Positions 38,967 through 51,555 are shown, counted from the stretch's first letter. The stretch: 64,000 nucleotides of DNA from Theobroma cacao (GCF_000208745.1 NC_030858.1:3144566-3208565), one strand, 5' to 3'. Translations and numbers: made by a program. Notes: generated from the letters alone by a model not told the origin.

Positions 38967-39941
38967 TTAACTGGTGCCATTGGAGCTCTTGGACCGGTTG
39001 CCATTGAGCCGTCTCATCCACTTCTTCTGCGATGAGGTTAAATCAGTGAACAAAGAAGGAGATGAAGCGCTTTTCGGAGGTTGTCCAGCCACGGGAAGCT
39101 CCGCCGGAAGTGCGGCGGCGGTGCTACTAAATGCGTTTAGAACCAGAAATGCAAGTATTGGAGAGAGATCCAATGTTCCTCCCAGCGGTGGAATTATCCC
39201 GCGGAATATGTTGAGGTACGGATCACATATAGTGCTGAACCAAAGAAAAATAGTAGTTTATATTAAAAGAAATTAAAGTATTTTAGTTTATTGAAATTCC
39301 ATGGAATTGGTATCATTACCTGAGGGGGCTAACAATGGCTGGAGGAGAGTTAGGGAACCAAGTCAAAACCAGCCTTACAATTAACAGCGTGTTGTAAATG
39401 TTTAAGAAATTAAGGATTCCATTGGCCACGACGATCCCTGCCACTGAATCACCAGGTAAAACCGCTGCAAAATTGTGATTTGACAGCGGAGAATAATTAT
39501 TAACCTTCCTGGAATTGATTCTGTAAGTAGTTACCTATGGTAAAAATTGGAATTAGTACCAAAACAAACACCTTGAATGGGAATGAAAGAGAGATAGCTA
39601 ATGAAATAAGTTACCTCATTGCAGAAGCTTTGGAAGTCGGAGGATAAGGAGAGTAGATTTTTGAAAGCTGGATTTTGTTTAAGGAAATTGAAGAACTTAT
39701 CGGCGGTTGAAACAACTGAATCGTGAAGATCACGAATTATATTTTGAGGAACAACGGGAGCGAGATTGGGCTTCGATGGCCTCAAATATGGAGGCGCGAA
39801 TGGCGTTTGAATAAATGCTGAAGAAAGTAATAAAGATTTGGGAACTGAAGTTGGGGATTTTGATTTTAGGCTCTCTTGGGCAGGCTCAGTAACGGCCATT
39901 TCTTTGCTTGAAGAAGAAGAAGAAGAGGAAGAAGATAACAT
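38967..39941 (-). CDS. YLMG2: YGGT-family plastid membrane protein, YLMG2 type
   Basis: Three exons in coding order: 39615-39941, 39320-39534, 38967-39234. They give 269 aa (Arabidopsis about 250). YGGT/YlmG proteins are small integral membrane proteins; plant YLMG1 affects nucleoid distribution in plastids, and YLMG2 is its relative. A serine run at residues 2-12 and a basic, Ser/Pro-rich N-terminus suggest a plastid transit peptide. The YGGT core follows: FLNIYNTLLIVRLVLTWFP, a PLS(T)ICDPYLNIFRG motif and a second hydrophobic segment (LSPILAFLVLNAF). Exon 2 starts with GTAACT, the same six bases that begin the intron before it. A second in-frame Met lies at residue 15. The gene is divergent from PAA2, sharing a 387-bp interval. 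Confidence 0.92.
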
Positions 39942-40328
39942 TTTTCGTTTTCAGTGGATTAGGATTTTAAAAGTGAGGTTTTTATGTATACAGCGTGGCA
40001 CGATCTTATTTGCTACTTCGCTGTGGTTCTTTTGCACTGCAATAAAACGCAGCGTTTTGGATAGCAAATAAATTGACGATTTTTTAATTAATTACTGACT
40101 TGCCAGGCTGGCGCTCCTGCTGTTTTTGACCACAAAGTAGGTGTGTCTTCAATTTAACGATAGCAACAAAAAAACGTGGGGATATAATAGCAAGCTTACG
40201 TGGCGAAGGGTGATTGGATCATATTTTAAATAATTCAACTACCTCCTCTGCCTTCATCAACGATCGTCTTCTTAAACTCTCTTCTCTGTATTTCTTTTTT
40301 CTTTTTTCTATCCTTCTGCGAAAACACA
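39942..40328. promoter_or_regulatory. Compact divergent promoter, YLMG2 / PAA2
   Basis: Only 387 bp separate the two start codons, which face away from each other, so both promoters and both leaders must fit here. ACGTGGC (G-box/ABRE core) lies at 40198-40204, TGATTGG (a reversed CCAAT box) at about 40210 and ATTTTAAATAATT (TATA-like, toward PAA2) at about 40222. CT-rich sequence runs up to the PAA2 start. Both products go to the plastid, so shared control is plausible but not shown. Confidence 0.6.
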
Positions 40329-43300
40329 ATGGCAATGGCGGCTGATCTGTTAAGACTCTCTTTATCTACTCAGCCAAAGCTCTCCTTCAGTTATGGCGGG
40401 AAAGCTAAGATTGACCGCTTTGACTTGCTCCAACGGCGCCGTCGCAGTCGTTTCTATTCCCGGCCTCGCTCAACTCCTGGTTTCATCTTGTTCAACTCAC
40501 TGGAAACTAGATCACAGTCGCAAGAATCGTCTCTCCAAACGCCGAAACAAAAGCCTAAAGACTCTTCGGTTCTCCTCGATGTCAATGGGATGATGTGCGG
40601 CGGATGCGTATCCCGAGTTAAATCCGTTATCTCCTCCGACGAGCGAGTGGAATCAGTCGTGGTCAACTTATTGACAGAAACAGCGGCGATCAAGTTGAAC
40701 CAAGAGGTGATAGAGAGCGAGACCGTGGACAGTGTTGCGGAGAGTATAGCTCAACGCGTGAGCGAGTGCGGGTTCATGGCGAAGAGGAGGGTTTCGGGGC
40801 TTGGAATCGGAGAGAATGTGAGGAAATGGAAGGAAATGTTGAAGAAGAAAGAGGAATTGCTGGTGAAGAGTAGGAATCGAGTGGCTTTTGCCTGGACTTT
40901 GGTGGCGCTTTGTTGTGGATCTCACGCTTCACATATTTTGCACTCGCTTGGGATTCATATCGCCCATGGTAATATACTTTAATTAAGGACAAATACTTAT
41001 TCAAATTAAGATCTGTGATAATGACTCATTGAATTAGTACTTTGATTTAATTTAATTGCTATGTTTGATGCAGGACCATTTTTGGAGGTCCTTCATAATT
41101 CTTATTTTAAAGGTGGATTGGCTTTAGCGGCTTTGCTGGGGCCAGGAAGAGGTTGGTTTTTTTTCCCCTTATTTGCACATATATTAACATTTAGGTGGTA
41201 TTTAAGAAGTTGCTTTATATTACAGACAACAATTTTAAATGCATTTTAAGATATTTATCTTAAGGCACTTGCTAGCAAAACTCTTTTAAAGTGTCCTAAT
41301 GCCCCAGTGAGTAAAGGTTGACTTCAGTCAAATTGCTTGAAACGTCTGTTGCAGACCTGCTAGTTGATGGACTAATGGCGTTCAAGAAAGGATCACCCAA
41401 TATGAATTCTCTCGTGGGATTTGGATCAATTGCAGCATTTATCATTAGTGCAGTGAGATTTTTCTTCTTTCTTTCCTTGTGGTTTGAAAGCTGATATTCA
41501 GTTTTCTTGGTGTAGCCTTGTGGAGTCAATTTGCTAATTTCAGTTGTTCTTATATTTGCGTATTTCCTTGTAGGTGTCGCTTCTTAACCCTGGGCTTGCA
41601 TGGGACGCATCCTTCTTTGATGAACCGGTGATTTCCCTTACTTTTACTTCTTTGCAATATTTGTTATCAATATTCTTTTTGCTCCTTTTGACATTATGCT
41701 CTACTCCTTAACTTTTAAGCTAAGCCAAGGACCCTTTTATCATTGTTGAGTTACAGCTACCAAATGCATTGTGATATGACCCCTTTTGTTACATCTAGTG
41801 ATCGCTATTTCTATATATGCTGAAACAACTTAGATGAATGTCTGATAGTTTTGGTTGATAACAGTTTCTCATGAAGTTCTCTGATTTTTTAGTATGCAGG
41901 TTATGCTTCTTGGTTTTGTGCTCCTGGGACGTTCTCTGGAGGAAAAAGCAAGGATTCAAGCATCTAGTGACATGAATGAACTTTTAGTGAGTTAGAATTG
42001 ATACTTGCTTTTGGTGCTATTACACTTGTTTTTGTGTTTGATGGCCAAGGGCCAATGACTCTGCTTTTCGGCTCTATGGATTCATAGATTTTACTTGCAC
42101 AACATGCTTCTAACATATTCACCCTGAATTTTGAACTTCTTGCCCTTTGTGTGGTTTCACATGTGAGTTCATTGTTTTTGCAGTCATTGATTTCCACTCG
42201 GTCAAGACTAGTGATTACTTCAAGTGATGATTCATCTGCTGATTCTGTACTTTGCTCTGATGCTATTTGCATTGAGGTTCCATCAGATGATATTCGAGTT
42301 GGAGACTCTGTGTTAGTTTTGCCTGGAGAAACTATTCCTACGGATGTAAGTCATGAATATGTTATAACATCAGGTTTGAGTGGATCATACACTGAATTTC
42401 GTAAACTTGGTACATATACATACATATACATTTGTGCTTTCATTTAAAGCCAACACATCTTGCTAATGATATGAAACTAAGATGAACCTTTTATAATAAC
42501 TGTATGATTGAATTTACTACACACAAATTGACATCTGCTATAATTAAAATTCCCTACACAGGGGAAAGTCCTTGCAGGAAGAAGTGTGGTTGATGAATCC
42601 ATGCTCACTGGGGAATCACTTCCAGTATTCAAGGAGAAAGGTCTCATGGTCTCTGCTGGAACAATAAACTGGGTAAGATTATTACTTTGAGGAATAGAGC
42701 TTTGAAATGCTGTGACTTATGCCATCGGCTTTTACTTTAGGGGAGAGAAATGCTTGACCGTTGCTTATTTCAGGGATATAGGTATAACCTTTTATATTAA
42801 AGTGCATATTAGCTGGACTGCTTGAGAGAATTAGACCTGAGTGGGAGAGGTAGACAAAGATTGAAAGTTGGGACTAAATTTGGATTCTTGCTGAATTATT
42901 TTTGAAGAATTTTCCTTTAAATTCACTTACCCATGCATTCATCATTCATTTTTATGGATGTTTATATATTTCAGGATGGTCCTTTAAGGATTGAAGCAAC
43001 TTCCACAGGCTCCAACTCAACTATTTCTAAGATTGTACGAATGGTTAGTGCCTTAGTGAACCTTTTTATTGGATTAATTATACAGTCATGTTTTGACATC
43101 TGATGTTTGATGAGTCACTATACTTTGTCTCTTTCTGCACTGGGTATAATTGTCCTATGTTTATCTAATTACTAATGACAAATCATTGCTTCCTTTTGGC
43201 CTGAGTAAGCTTCCAATATTTTTTCAGGTTGAGGATGCTCAAGGACAAGAAGCACCAGTGCAGAGGCTTGCAGATGCGATAGCTGGGCCATTTGTATACA

Positions 43301-46300
43301 GCATAATGACTCTGTCGGCAGCAACCTTTGCTTTTTGGTATGGGGTTTGTTCTTCAGATTTATTAACTTTGGATAGACTGATGAAAGTTGAGGTGCTTAA
43401 AATTGATGGAAAAAGCAACATTTTAATTTATTTATTCAAGATATGTATGTAACTCTTAGATGCTTTCATTAAACTGAATGGGTAATTGTTATTCACTTTG
43501 CAAAGTTCAAATAGTTGAAATCTTACTTTGAGAAGATGATGGCAATTTTAGCTGCACTTCACCTCTAGTTGTTCTCTCCCCATTGTTCCATCTAAGATCC
43601 CCGCATACTTCTACTTTTGTATATGCCTGTGACAATTTGGGCATCAATTTAAGCAAGGGCTGCACAATTTTAACTTTCTTTCATTTCAGAAGTTGTGCAT
43701 TTAGTTTACACATTGCCTTAACTTCCCATGCTAGTAGAGGTCCCTGTGGGCTTTTGTTTTAGTTGCTTATAGATATGTTATCGACTCTCTCCTAGCATCC
43801 ACTGATTCTCTACTAGCTTAATTCTTACTTCTTGTCTCCTTGTTGCTTTGATATCCAGGTATTATGCTGGGTCACACATATTTCCAGATGTTTTGCTCAA
43901 TGACATTGCTGGGCCTGATGGAGATCCTTTACTTTTGAGTTTGAAACTTGCTGTGGATGTATTAGTGAGTAATCTTTTGTTTACCTGCATTTCTTCACCA
44001 GCTTATTGCCTAAATATTAATTGCCAGATTGTTTGCATAGTTTTCATTTTTGTCTATTTGGTTGCCAAGAAAGTTGTCCATCATAAGAGTTATCTCAATA
44101 TCGCAAAAGAAACTTCTTTTTTCCTTTTCAAAAGAAGGAAACAAGTTAAAAAGCTATGCCTTTCTGCATTTTCCTGTTAAAAGTTGCAAAACACATTTTA
44201 GGGAGATTTTCTGGTAAGAATGGCAACGGCCAAAATGCAGAAAAAGATGCAATATGATTAAATATTCAAATAAAAAAAAAAGTTTACAAGAATGCTCTGT
44301 AAACTTGTTGGCACCTGCAGATTATTGCTTACATAGTTGCCCTCATTTTCTTCGAGAATTGGGGCTTAAAGTGATGTATTTTATTTGCACTTTCTCTAAA
44401 TAATCGAGCAAATATATATATTTGCACTGTCATTTTGTAATGCTAGTTATCTTTTTTCAGGTAGTTTCCTGTCCATGTGCGCTGGGTCTCGCCACACCAA
44501 CAGCAATCCTTGTTGGCACCTCTCTTGGTAATTTATCTAGCTTGTTAATAAATCTTGATTTTGATGCTTCTTCTGTTTAGTACTGATATAGTGAATGTGT
44601 AATATTCTTATATTTACCATTTAGAAGATAGTATGAGCAAGTCCTAACTAACTATAGGTAAGTAAATATGTGGAGAGTTTTGGTTGGCTCATACTCTAAT
44701 AAATATTGAGAACATCGGGAAGAATTCATTTGGAAAACTTTGATTTTGAGGAATTCCCAAATCTGCGCTCTTGAAATATTGTTTATTTTAGAACATTTGC
44801 CCATTATGACATTGAGACCACTATAAGTTCACTGGTATGAGGTGTATGCACATTGGATAGTCTTATATTTGAAGAATAGGATATTGGGCACTCAAGTTTA
44901 TTATTGATTATTTACATTTTATAATCAACAATTAAACTGCCTGTTATACTGAATTTTATGTTGCTGCAATGACAATCATCAGGAGCAAGACAAGGACTGC
45001 TTATAAGAGGAGGGGATGTTCTGGAACGCTTGGCCAGTGTAGACCATGTTGCTTTTGATAAAGTACTTCTACACTCGAAGATAATACTCTCTCTCTGCTA
45101 TTTTATAACTTTCACTCTAACCTCACCCTCTTTTCCAACGTGCAGACAGGGACTCTCACTGAAGGAAAACCCACTGTCTCCTCAGTGGCTTCCTTTGCTT
45201 ATGATGAATCAGAAATTCTTCAAATTGCTGCAGCAGTAGAGAGAACAGCAACACATCCAATTGCTAAGGCTATTGTAAAGAAGGCAGAATCGTTGAATTT
45301 GGCATTCCCAGAAACAAGAGGGCAGCTAGTTGAACCAGGTTTTGGAACCTTAGCTGAAGTAAATGGGCATTTGGTTGCTGTTGGTAATTTAAAATGGGTT
45401 AACGAACGATTCCAGATAAAAGCAAAGCCCTCTGATTTGATGAATTTGGAACATGCGACAATGCATCACTCATCATCACCATCAAACAATTCAAAAACAG
45501 CTGTCTATGTTGGACGTGAGGGAGAAGGTGTTATTGGTGCCATAGGAATATCTGACAGTTTGCGGTATGATGCTGAGTCTACTGTGAGAAGGTAATATTT
45601 TCATATTCTTTTTACCATGTTGGAGAGTTCTCTCCATTCCCTGGCTTGGCATGGACATTAGCTACAAGTCCTAATTAGTAGCCAATGCCCAATTGATTGT
45701 TCTCCATCCATGGTTGGTCATGAAGCTCTATTAACTCTTCTTTATGTTTCAACTAGAATAGCAACAATTAAAACTTTCATTTCCTTTCCCTTTTGTTCTA
45801 TCGAAAATATGCTGAACATGCATAAGACTGATGATAAAAAATGTTCTACGTATGAATCTTATTTTCTGACCTTTTGTCATTTGTGGTTGTTTTGTTGTCT
45901 TGTTTGTAAAAGACTTCAGAAGAAGGGTATCAAAACAATCCTCATTTCAGGAGACAGGGAAGAGGCAGTTGCAACTATTGCGCAGACAGTTGGAATAGGA
46001 AGTGAATTTGTTAATGCATCCCTGACTCCGCAGCAGAAATCAAGGGTTATATCTACTCTTCAGACTGCAGGACATCGCATTGCAATGGTATAATCTAAAG
46101 CATTCTTAAGTCTCACCTGGCTCTTCAGTCAATAATTGGACTTCTTCATATTTTACTAAAAGTGGGCAGTATTGCTGCTCCACTGACTTAGATGAAGAAG
46201 TACCTATATTAGACTTGCCTTCAATGATTAGTTTTCCCAGGATCACATTGATTGTGAGCTGAGGAGGAAGATTTAGGATGACCCTGATAAAAGTAACGCA

Positions 46301-47095
46301 TGCTAGTCCTAGACTGTGGCTTTGTTACAAATATGTCCAGCTAATATGTCTGTCTTGTTTCTCTCTAAAGGTAGGGGATGGCATTAACGATGCACCATCT
46401 TTGGCTCTTGCTGATGTTGGGATATCTATACAGACTGAAGCACAAGATACTGCAGCCTCTGATGCGGCATCTATTATACTTCTTGGAAACAGACTCTCAC
46501 AGGTTTGCTATTGTTCAAGTTCTTAATTTCAGTGTTCATGTTGCACCACGTACAACATGTTACATGAGCTTGTGGATACTATAAACTTTATAGCTAGTCA
46601 ATTTTTAAAAGATGTTTACAAAGATTATATTTTGGCTGCTCCATAGAATACCAGGCAGATACTTTCATTCTCACTGAAGACTTCCCTGGCAGGTAGTAGA
46701 TGCACTGGATCTTGCACAGGCAACAATGGCAAAAGTGTACCAAAATTTATCATGGGCAGTAGCATATAATGCTGTTGCCATCCCCATTGCTGCTGGTGTA
46801 TTACTTCCCCAATATGATTTTGCCATGACGCCATCACTTTCTGGTAAGTAAACTGGAAAAGTGGAGAAGTAACACTCATTTATATACGTATGGTCCCCAG
46901 AATATATTCTCTTTCACATCTAGGACTATGACTAAGTTGCTTCACTCTTTTGTATTGGGCTTGACAGGTGGGCTAATGGCCTTGAGCTCAATATTTGTTG
47001 TAACCAATTCCTTGCTTTTACGTCTCCATGGGCTTGAGAAGAGCAGGAAAAAAAATGTTGCGAAAAAATCACAAATGCCTGCTGGTCCGAGTTAA
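40329..47095 (+). CDS. PAA2: Copper-transporting P1B-ATPase PAA2/HMA8 (thylakoid)
   Basis: By family knowledge this pump moves Cu(I) across the thylakoid membrane to supply plastocyanin. Seventeen exons: 40329-40968, 41074-41151, 41355-41452, 41574-41627, 41900-41986, 42184-42345, 42562-42672, 42975-43043, 43228-43337, 43859-43964, 44461-44527, 44983-45062, 45146-45591, 45913-46087, 46371-46502, 46693-46843, 46968-47095, giving 897 aa (Arabidopsis 883). Residues 1 to about 75 are a basic transit peptide. The heavy-metal domain has MCGGC at 89-93. TGES (389-392) is the actuator motif, CPC (509-511) the membrane copper site, DKTGT starting at Asp553 the phosphorylation site, the HP motif is at 591-592 and GDGINDAP at 763-770. 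All P1B signature residues are present, so the pump should be functional. Confidence 0.97.
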
Positions 47096-49454
47096 CGAAA
47101 GTAGTCCAGTCCAATCCATTGAATAAATATCCCGAGATGGTATTTCTTTTACTCAAAAATGAGCAAGAATGAAAATTGCGAGCACATCAATTTCTCTCTC
47201 TCGGTTCATTTGGTTTAGCTCTTGTGGTTTATTATGTTATAATAAAGCATGTTGAAATCGTTTTGTGGACAACCAAAGCCATTATCAAACTGCAAGGCTA
47301 CTTGGTTGGCACAACGTGTAATCCGTCTAGTACCATCAAAATCTAATAATTCGGGCACTTGTATTGTAACGATAAATGTAATTTCTTCGTCCGATTAAGT
47401 GAAAGAACAGAGATGCATTTCTCATTTGCTTTGCGTTTTTCTTAACCTCTTTTTTATTCTTTTTCCGCCATTGTTTGATACTGCTTTATTATCAGCTTTC
47501 TTAAGGCCAAACACAGCGTGTACCTCCATTGATTCTTGCAAAGACAGGAGTTGGTGTAGCCACGTGCGAAGTGTCCATTGAAACCACTCAATCGCTTGGT
47601 TACGGAATTGCAAAGCTGTGGCCAAGCAGATACTTTGACTCAGAGACTGATGCTGCTCTGCTCAGTATAAGGACGTTGCCAAATGCATGTAGATATGGAT
47701 CACAATTAAGTTCACGACAGAAACTCCATTATTTTCTGGTAGGTTTTCAGGTCCTCTCCCATAACTTCTATTGGCCCTGCGCCACACCATCGCCGCGCCC
47801 CCACCAAGTACCCACAGTTCAAATCACTGAATGAAAACCTTCTCTCATTTCATCCATCCCCATCAAGACCCCGACCCCCCCCCCCCCTTCCAAAGAAAAG
47901 AAGAAGAAGAAAGTCATAGCTGATATTTAAAGCATTAATGGCAATTAATCCCCCAATGCATTACCACATCAATACATCATGCTTCAGAAATCAGCTGAAC
48001 CTGAGAAAGTGAGTGAGACAAGAGAGAGAATCTTGCTTGCTTAGTCTTATAAAGTCTGAAACAATGTCCTTCACGGACCACATTCCAAGGAGGTTTGTTT
48101 GTCTTTCCCAATTCCCATTAGGATGAAATTGAATTATATAGCAGTATTAAATTTAGGAAGAAGAATCAAAGATCTTCTCTGGAGGAGGAAGAACGCTTCG
48201 GTGGCTGAACGTCCTAAAGAATAAAAAATAAATAAAAATAAATTTCAAGCATGTGAAAATCAGATTCCTTTCACGGAGTGTCATTTCTCTACGAAACCTT
48301 CATTTACATTTTGTAGCAATAAACAAATACCAGTGGTAAGACAGAAACTGTGGGGTTTTCATCAGAATAGAAATTTCACTGCCCCAGTGCTGAATTGCGA
48401 ATGTAAATTCTTTAAGAATTCTTTCATATTCATAAAACTGAGTTGAGATTAGAGTGGGTTGGGGTAAACTCATGGGGAGAAGAAACATGGCCATGGCGTG
48501 GCCCATAGTTGATGGCCATACCCCCCCCCAAAAATAAATAAAAAAATAAAAACCTTAAAATACACTCACATTAAATGGGCACGTGATTGGGAACATGTTT
48601 AGTTGAAAGGACTTCCATGCAAAAACGCTTTACATGTGATTGGTGGGTCCACCTTTGGCCCCTCTACATTTACTCGACCGTACCCTTGATTATTCTTTTG
48701 TGTGTTTTCATTTTTTTTTCCCACTTGGCATGTAACCACGTTGCCATGCTTCCCATTTGTTACACGTGGTGGCCCTTCGCTCTTTCTTGTCGACGTGGCA
48801 GTTGAAAGTAATAACAAATCCGAAACTCCCTGTGAACGTTAAAATTCAAATTTTTAAAAGAATCAAATTATGGTGGGGGTTGTAATGTAATATAATTGCA
48901 GGGGAAGTAATTCCATAATATTACAATATTTAAATTTATAAATATTTTAAAATTTAATTGTTCATTTTAATATTTTGAGCACAAATCATTTGCATGGTTG
49001 CCAATTTTTCAAATTTCCAACTAAATTTTATAACAAGGTTGACATGAAAATGGAAAGCTATAAACATAGACAAGAGTGGGAAATTACTTATTTCATGTAA
49101 GAAGCAGACCCCAAAAATGATGTGTGGCCCTTTTGAAAATATAACTGAACAAAATGGATGAAAAATGGGGGACTGCGGCTACTAAATCAAGTAAGGATAC
49201 GGTGATAGGAAGTGATCAAAGTCACTGATGAGGTGGGAACAACTTCGAGGAAAAAAATAATAATAAAAATGTTTAAATTTGATGAAGCATTTCTCGTTGG
49301 GTCCACAGACATCAATTCGTCCTCAAACCTCAAATTCCCTTCCCTAATTTTGGATAATTCACTTCCGCTAACTTCTTTGTTTGTTTATGAGTTTCAACAA
49401 GCTTATAACAATTTCACCTAAGCATGTTTAACACCGTTTGGAACTTTTCCTTGT
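47096..49454. other. PAA2 downstream region and gene-free spacer
   Basis: The PAA2 3' untranslated region is followed by non-coding DNA with a 13-base C tract at 47875-47887. A plus-strand frame at 47529-47834 and its opposite-strand counterpart show no domain, splice structure or family similarity that I recognise. CACGT-type elements occur (48580, 48764) without clear context. Confidence 0.5.
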
Positions 49455-50040
49455 GATTTTTTTTTAAATAAAAGATATAAATTGTTTTAAAAATTTTTAA
49501 ACAAATTTCAATTTTTTTATTAAATTCAATAAGTCTCAATAAATTTCTTTTAAATCAAATAAGTTCATGTATGACGTTGACTTGAAAAATAAAAAATAAA
49601 ACATGATATACGTTAATATGCTACGATAATACTTTTAAAAGAATTACTTGATTTACTGTCAGATAGAGAGGTTGAGTTTTATATAGATTTAATGAAAATA
49701 CTCGACCGATATCCATTTCACCATATCGGATAGTACTGACAAAATTTAAAGAACTCAATAATCAGTTAGAATATTTATTAGATAAAGGTTTTTTATGTCT
49801 TAATGTGTCATCACGAGATGCACTAGTATTGTTTGTAAAGAATAATGATGGATCATTTATATCATGCATAATCACAATCAACTTAATGATATTTTGAATA
49901 ATAATAATTAATTATAAAAAGTTATTTAATTTAAAATAAAATATAAAATTTTAATTGAATGTAATATAAAAATAATTATTTATTTAATTTATTTAACGAT
50001 TTAAAAAATTTTAATATATTTATCAAATTAAAATAATTTG
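49455..50040. mobile_element. AT-rich element, copy D, with retroelement DNA inside
   Basis: The left flank (about 49480-49570) contains TTTTTTTATTAAATTCAATAA and the right flank (about 49920-50030), read in reverse complement, contains TTTTTATATTACATTCAATTAA, so the ends are imperfect inverted repeats. The right arm carries TATTTAATTTAAAATAAAAT (49923-49942), shared with copy B and largely with copy C. Between the arms lies a Ty3/gypsy-like fragment in place of the usual core. It may be capture by the element or a retroelement insertion later eroded. Confidence 0.42.
49653..49890 (+). pseudogene. Decayed Ty3/gypsy retrotransposon reverse-transcriptase fragment
   Basis: Conceptual translation shows the start of a plant Ty3/gypsy reverse transcriptase: SDREVEFYIDL (49659 onward), then after one frameshift near 49702 RPISISPYRI, FKELNNQLEYLLDKGF and DALVLFVKNNDGS, ending near 49885. 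The order and spacing fit the family's PIS-PYR, LKEQL-LLDKGFI and APVLF-KKDGS motifs. No active-site YxDD region, integrase or long terminal repeat is present. The fragment is too short and broken to be active. Confidence 0.8.
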
Positions 50041-51476
50041 ATTGTTTGGAATAATTTATAAATTTTTTTCTACCAAAAATTAGAATGAAGAAAATAAAAA
50101 AAAAAACCATCTAAAAGGGAGTTCAATAGGAGGGTATATTATTTAACAGAAGTGAAAAATGGAAAGAAAAAAAAAAGAAAAAAGAAAAGAGAGTCACGTG
50201 GCAGGGCAGAGTGGAAGTGGGCCAATGAGAGAGACATGTTACCGTAAGAGGAACATACTCTAATCCAGGAAACAATACACTCATTTCATAACTTCTAAAC
50301 CCCTTCAAATCACCTTTCCCAAATCATACATGTTTTTAAATTATTTTTTACAGTTATTAAAAGCTTTAGAGAAAAGAAGCAATAATAGGACGCAGATCAG
50401 AAGAAAGGCCCAGAACCAAAAAGGACCGGATGACAGAAACGTTAACGACGTTGAGGAAGAGAGAGAGAGAGGGATAGAGGGAGGACGTGACGGCGTCAAA
50501 ATATGTCAGTGGGGGACCCAGCAACTTTTCGTCAGTAAGGAGAAGAGGTGTCAGAGACAGTGAGGAGACGAGACAAATGACCTTCCCGAGGTAAAAATAA
50601 AAAACCCCCTAATATTTGAAAAAGTTTGATTGGGGTAAATTCTTTTCTTTTTTATCTTTTCTTTGATGGGATATTAGCTCAGTGTACGGTTGGCCTTTTT
50701 TTTTTTTGTGGACCCTTTATTTTTTTTATTTTTACAAATATTTTTTTAATCAACTTTTTTTACCAAGATTCTGAATTCGCTGCGCCCTTTTTTCATGGCC
50801 ACGTCGATGATTGATTTCACAGTAAATAGTAAATATTCGTTTACCTTAAATGGTAAAAAAAACAGATATTCCTAATTCCTTAAACAAATAGGAGAGATTT
50901 ACGTGGAAAAAATAGAAATAAGAAAACGCGTAATCCTCGAAACGGAGAGCTAAACTAATACTAATACGACGATGATTCTTTGGCGGGAGGGTAGTTAATA
51001 ACGGAAAGTAACTGGCAACTGCCAAACAGTAAAAATTTACAAAACAAAATTAACCTTATGTTCGAAACATGACAAAAGAAATTAAAGCAAAAAAAAAGAA
51101 GAGAGAGCTGTTTGTCAACCTAAAGAGGATTATTTATCTCTCTGCTGCCGAAACATACAAAGAAAGCGACCCTTGAAACAATTGTTTCATAATTATAGTC
51201 TGTAATTAATTATACTATTACCCCTTTAAATGGAGAAAAAAATTAAAAAGAAAAAACAAAGGAAAGAAGAGAGAAAGTTTGGTGTTTGCAGTCGGCAGGG
51301 GAGATGGCAGAGGCTATGGCAGACAGTTATTTTAACCTTATCTATGAAATAATTCTTTTTTCTGTCACTCTCTCTTTCTTTGTTACTCCATTTAACAGTT
51401 GTTAGCGGTATTATTATTATTGTTTTTTTGGCTCCTGTTTCTCTTTGGCACTTCTCTAGCTCTTTGGGGACTACTG
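50041..51476. other. ERECTA upstream region
   Basis: Non-coding DNA with T tracts, GA-rich patches (50455-50490) and an AT-rich middle. A minus-strand open frame over 51226-51696 is low-complexity and lies across the putative ERECTA promoter and leader, so it is not called. No other gene is recognised. Confidence 0.5.
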
Positions 51477-51482
51477 TATATA
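51477..51482 (+). promoter_or_regulatory. Candidate TATA box of ERECTA
   Basis: TATATA followed by GAAGAGGG lies 410 bp before the ERECTA start codon. A start site near 51510 would give a leader of about 375 bases, containing a TCC microsatellite (51556-51576) and GA-rich sequence. This is a motif and position call only. Confidence 0.4.
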
Positions 51483-51555
51483 GAAGAGGGGGTCTCCGTG
51501 ACAGAACGATGTGATGTAACGAGCAGCCTCCTCTGTTCTTCTTTCTTTCTTTCTT

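Noticed and set aside
39200..39320. Alternative start of YLMG2 exon 2 at TTTTGCAG (about 39477)
   Set aside because: Using that acceptor puts the conserved VLPGDSVAG segment out of frame with exon 1, whereas the acceptor before 39534 keeps the frame.
47422..47834. Overlapping open frames on both strands downstream of PAA2
   Set aside because: No family similarity, no splice partners, and overlap in both orientations. Possibly untranslated or decayed sequence, but nothing supports a gene.
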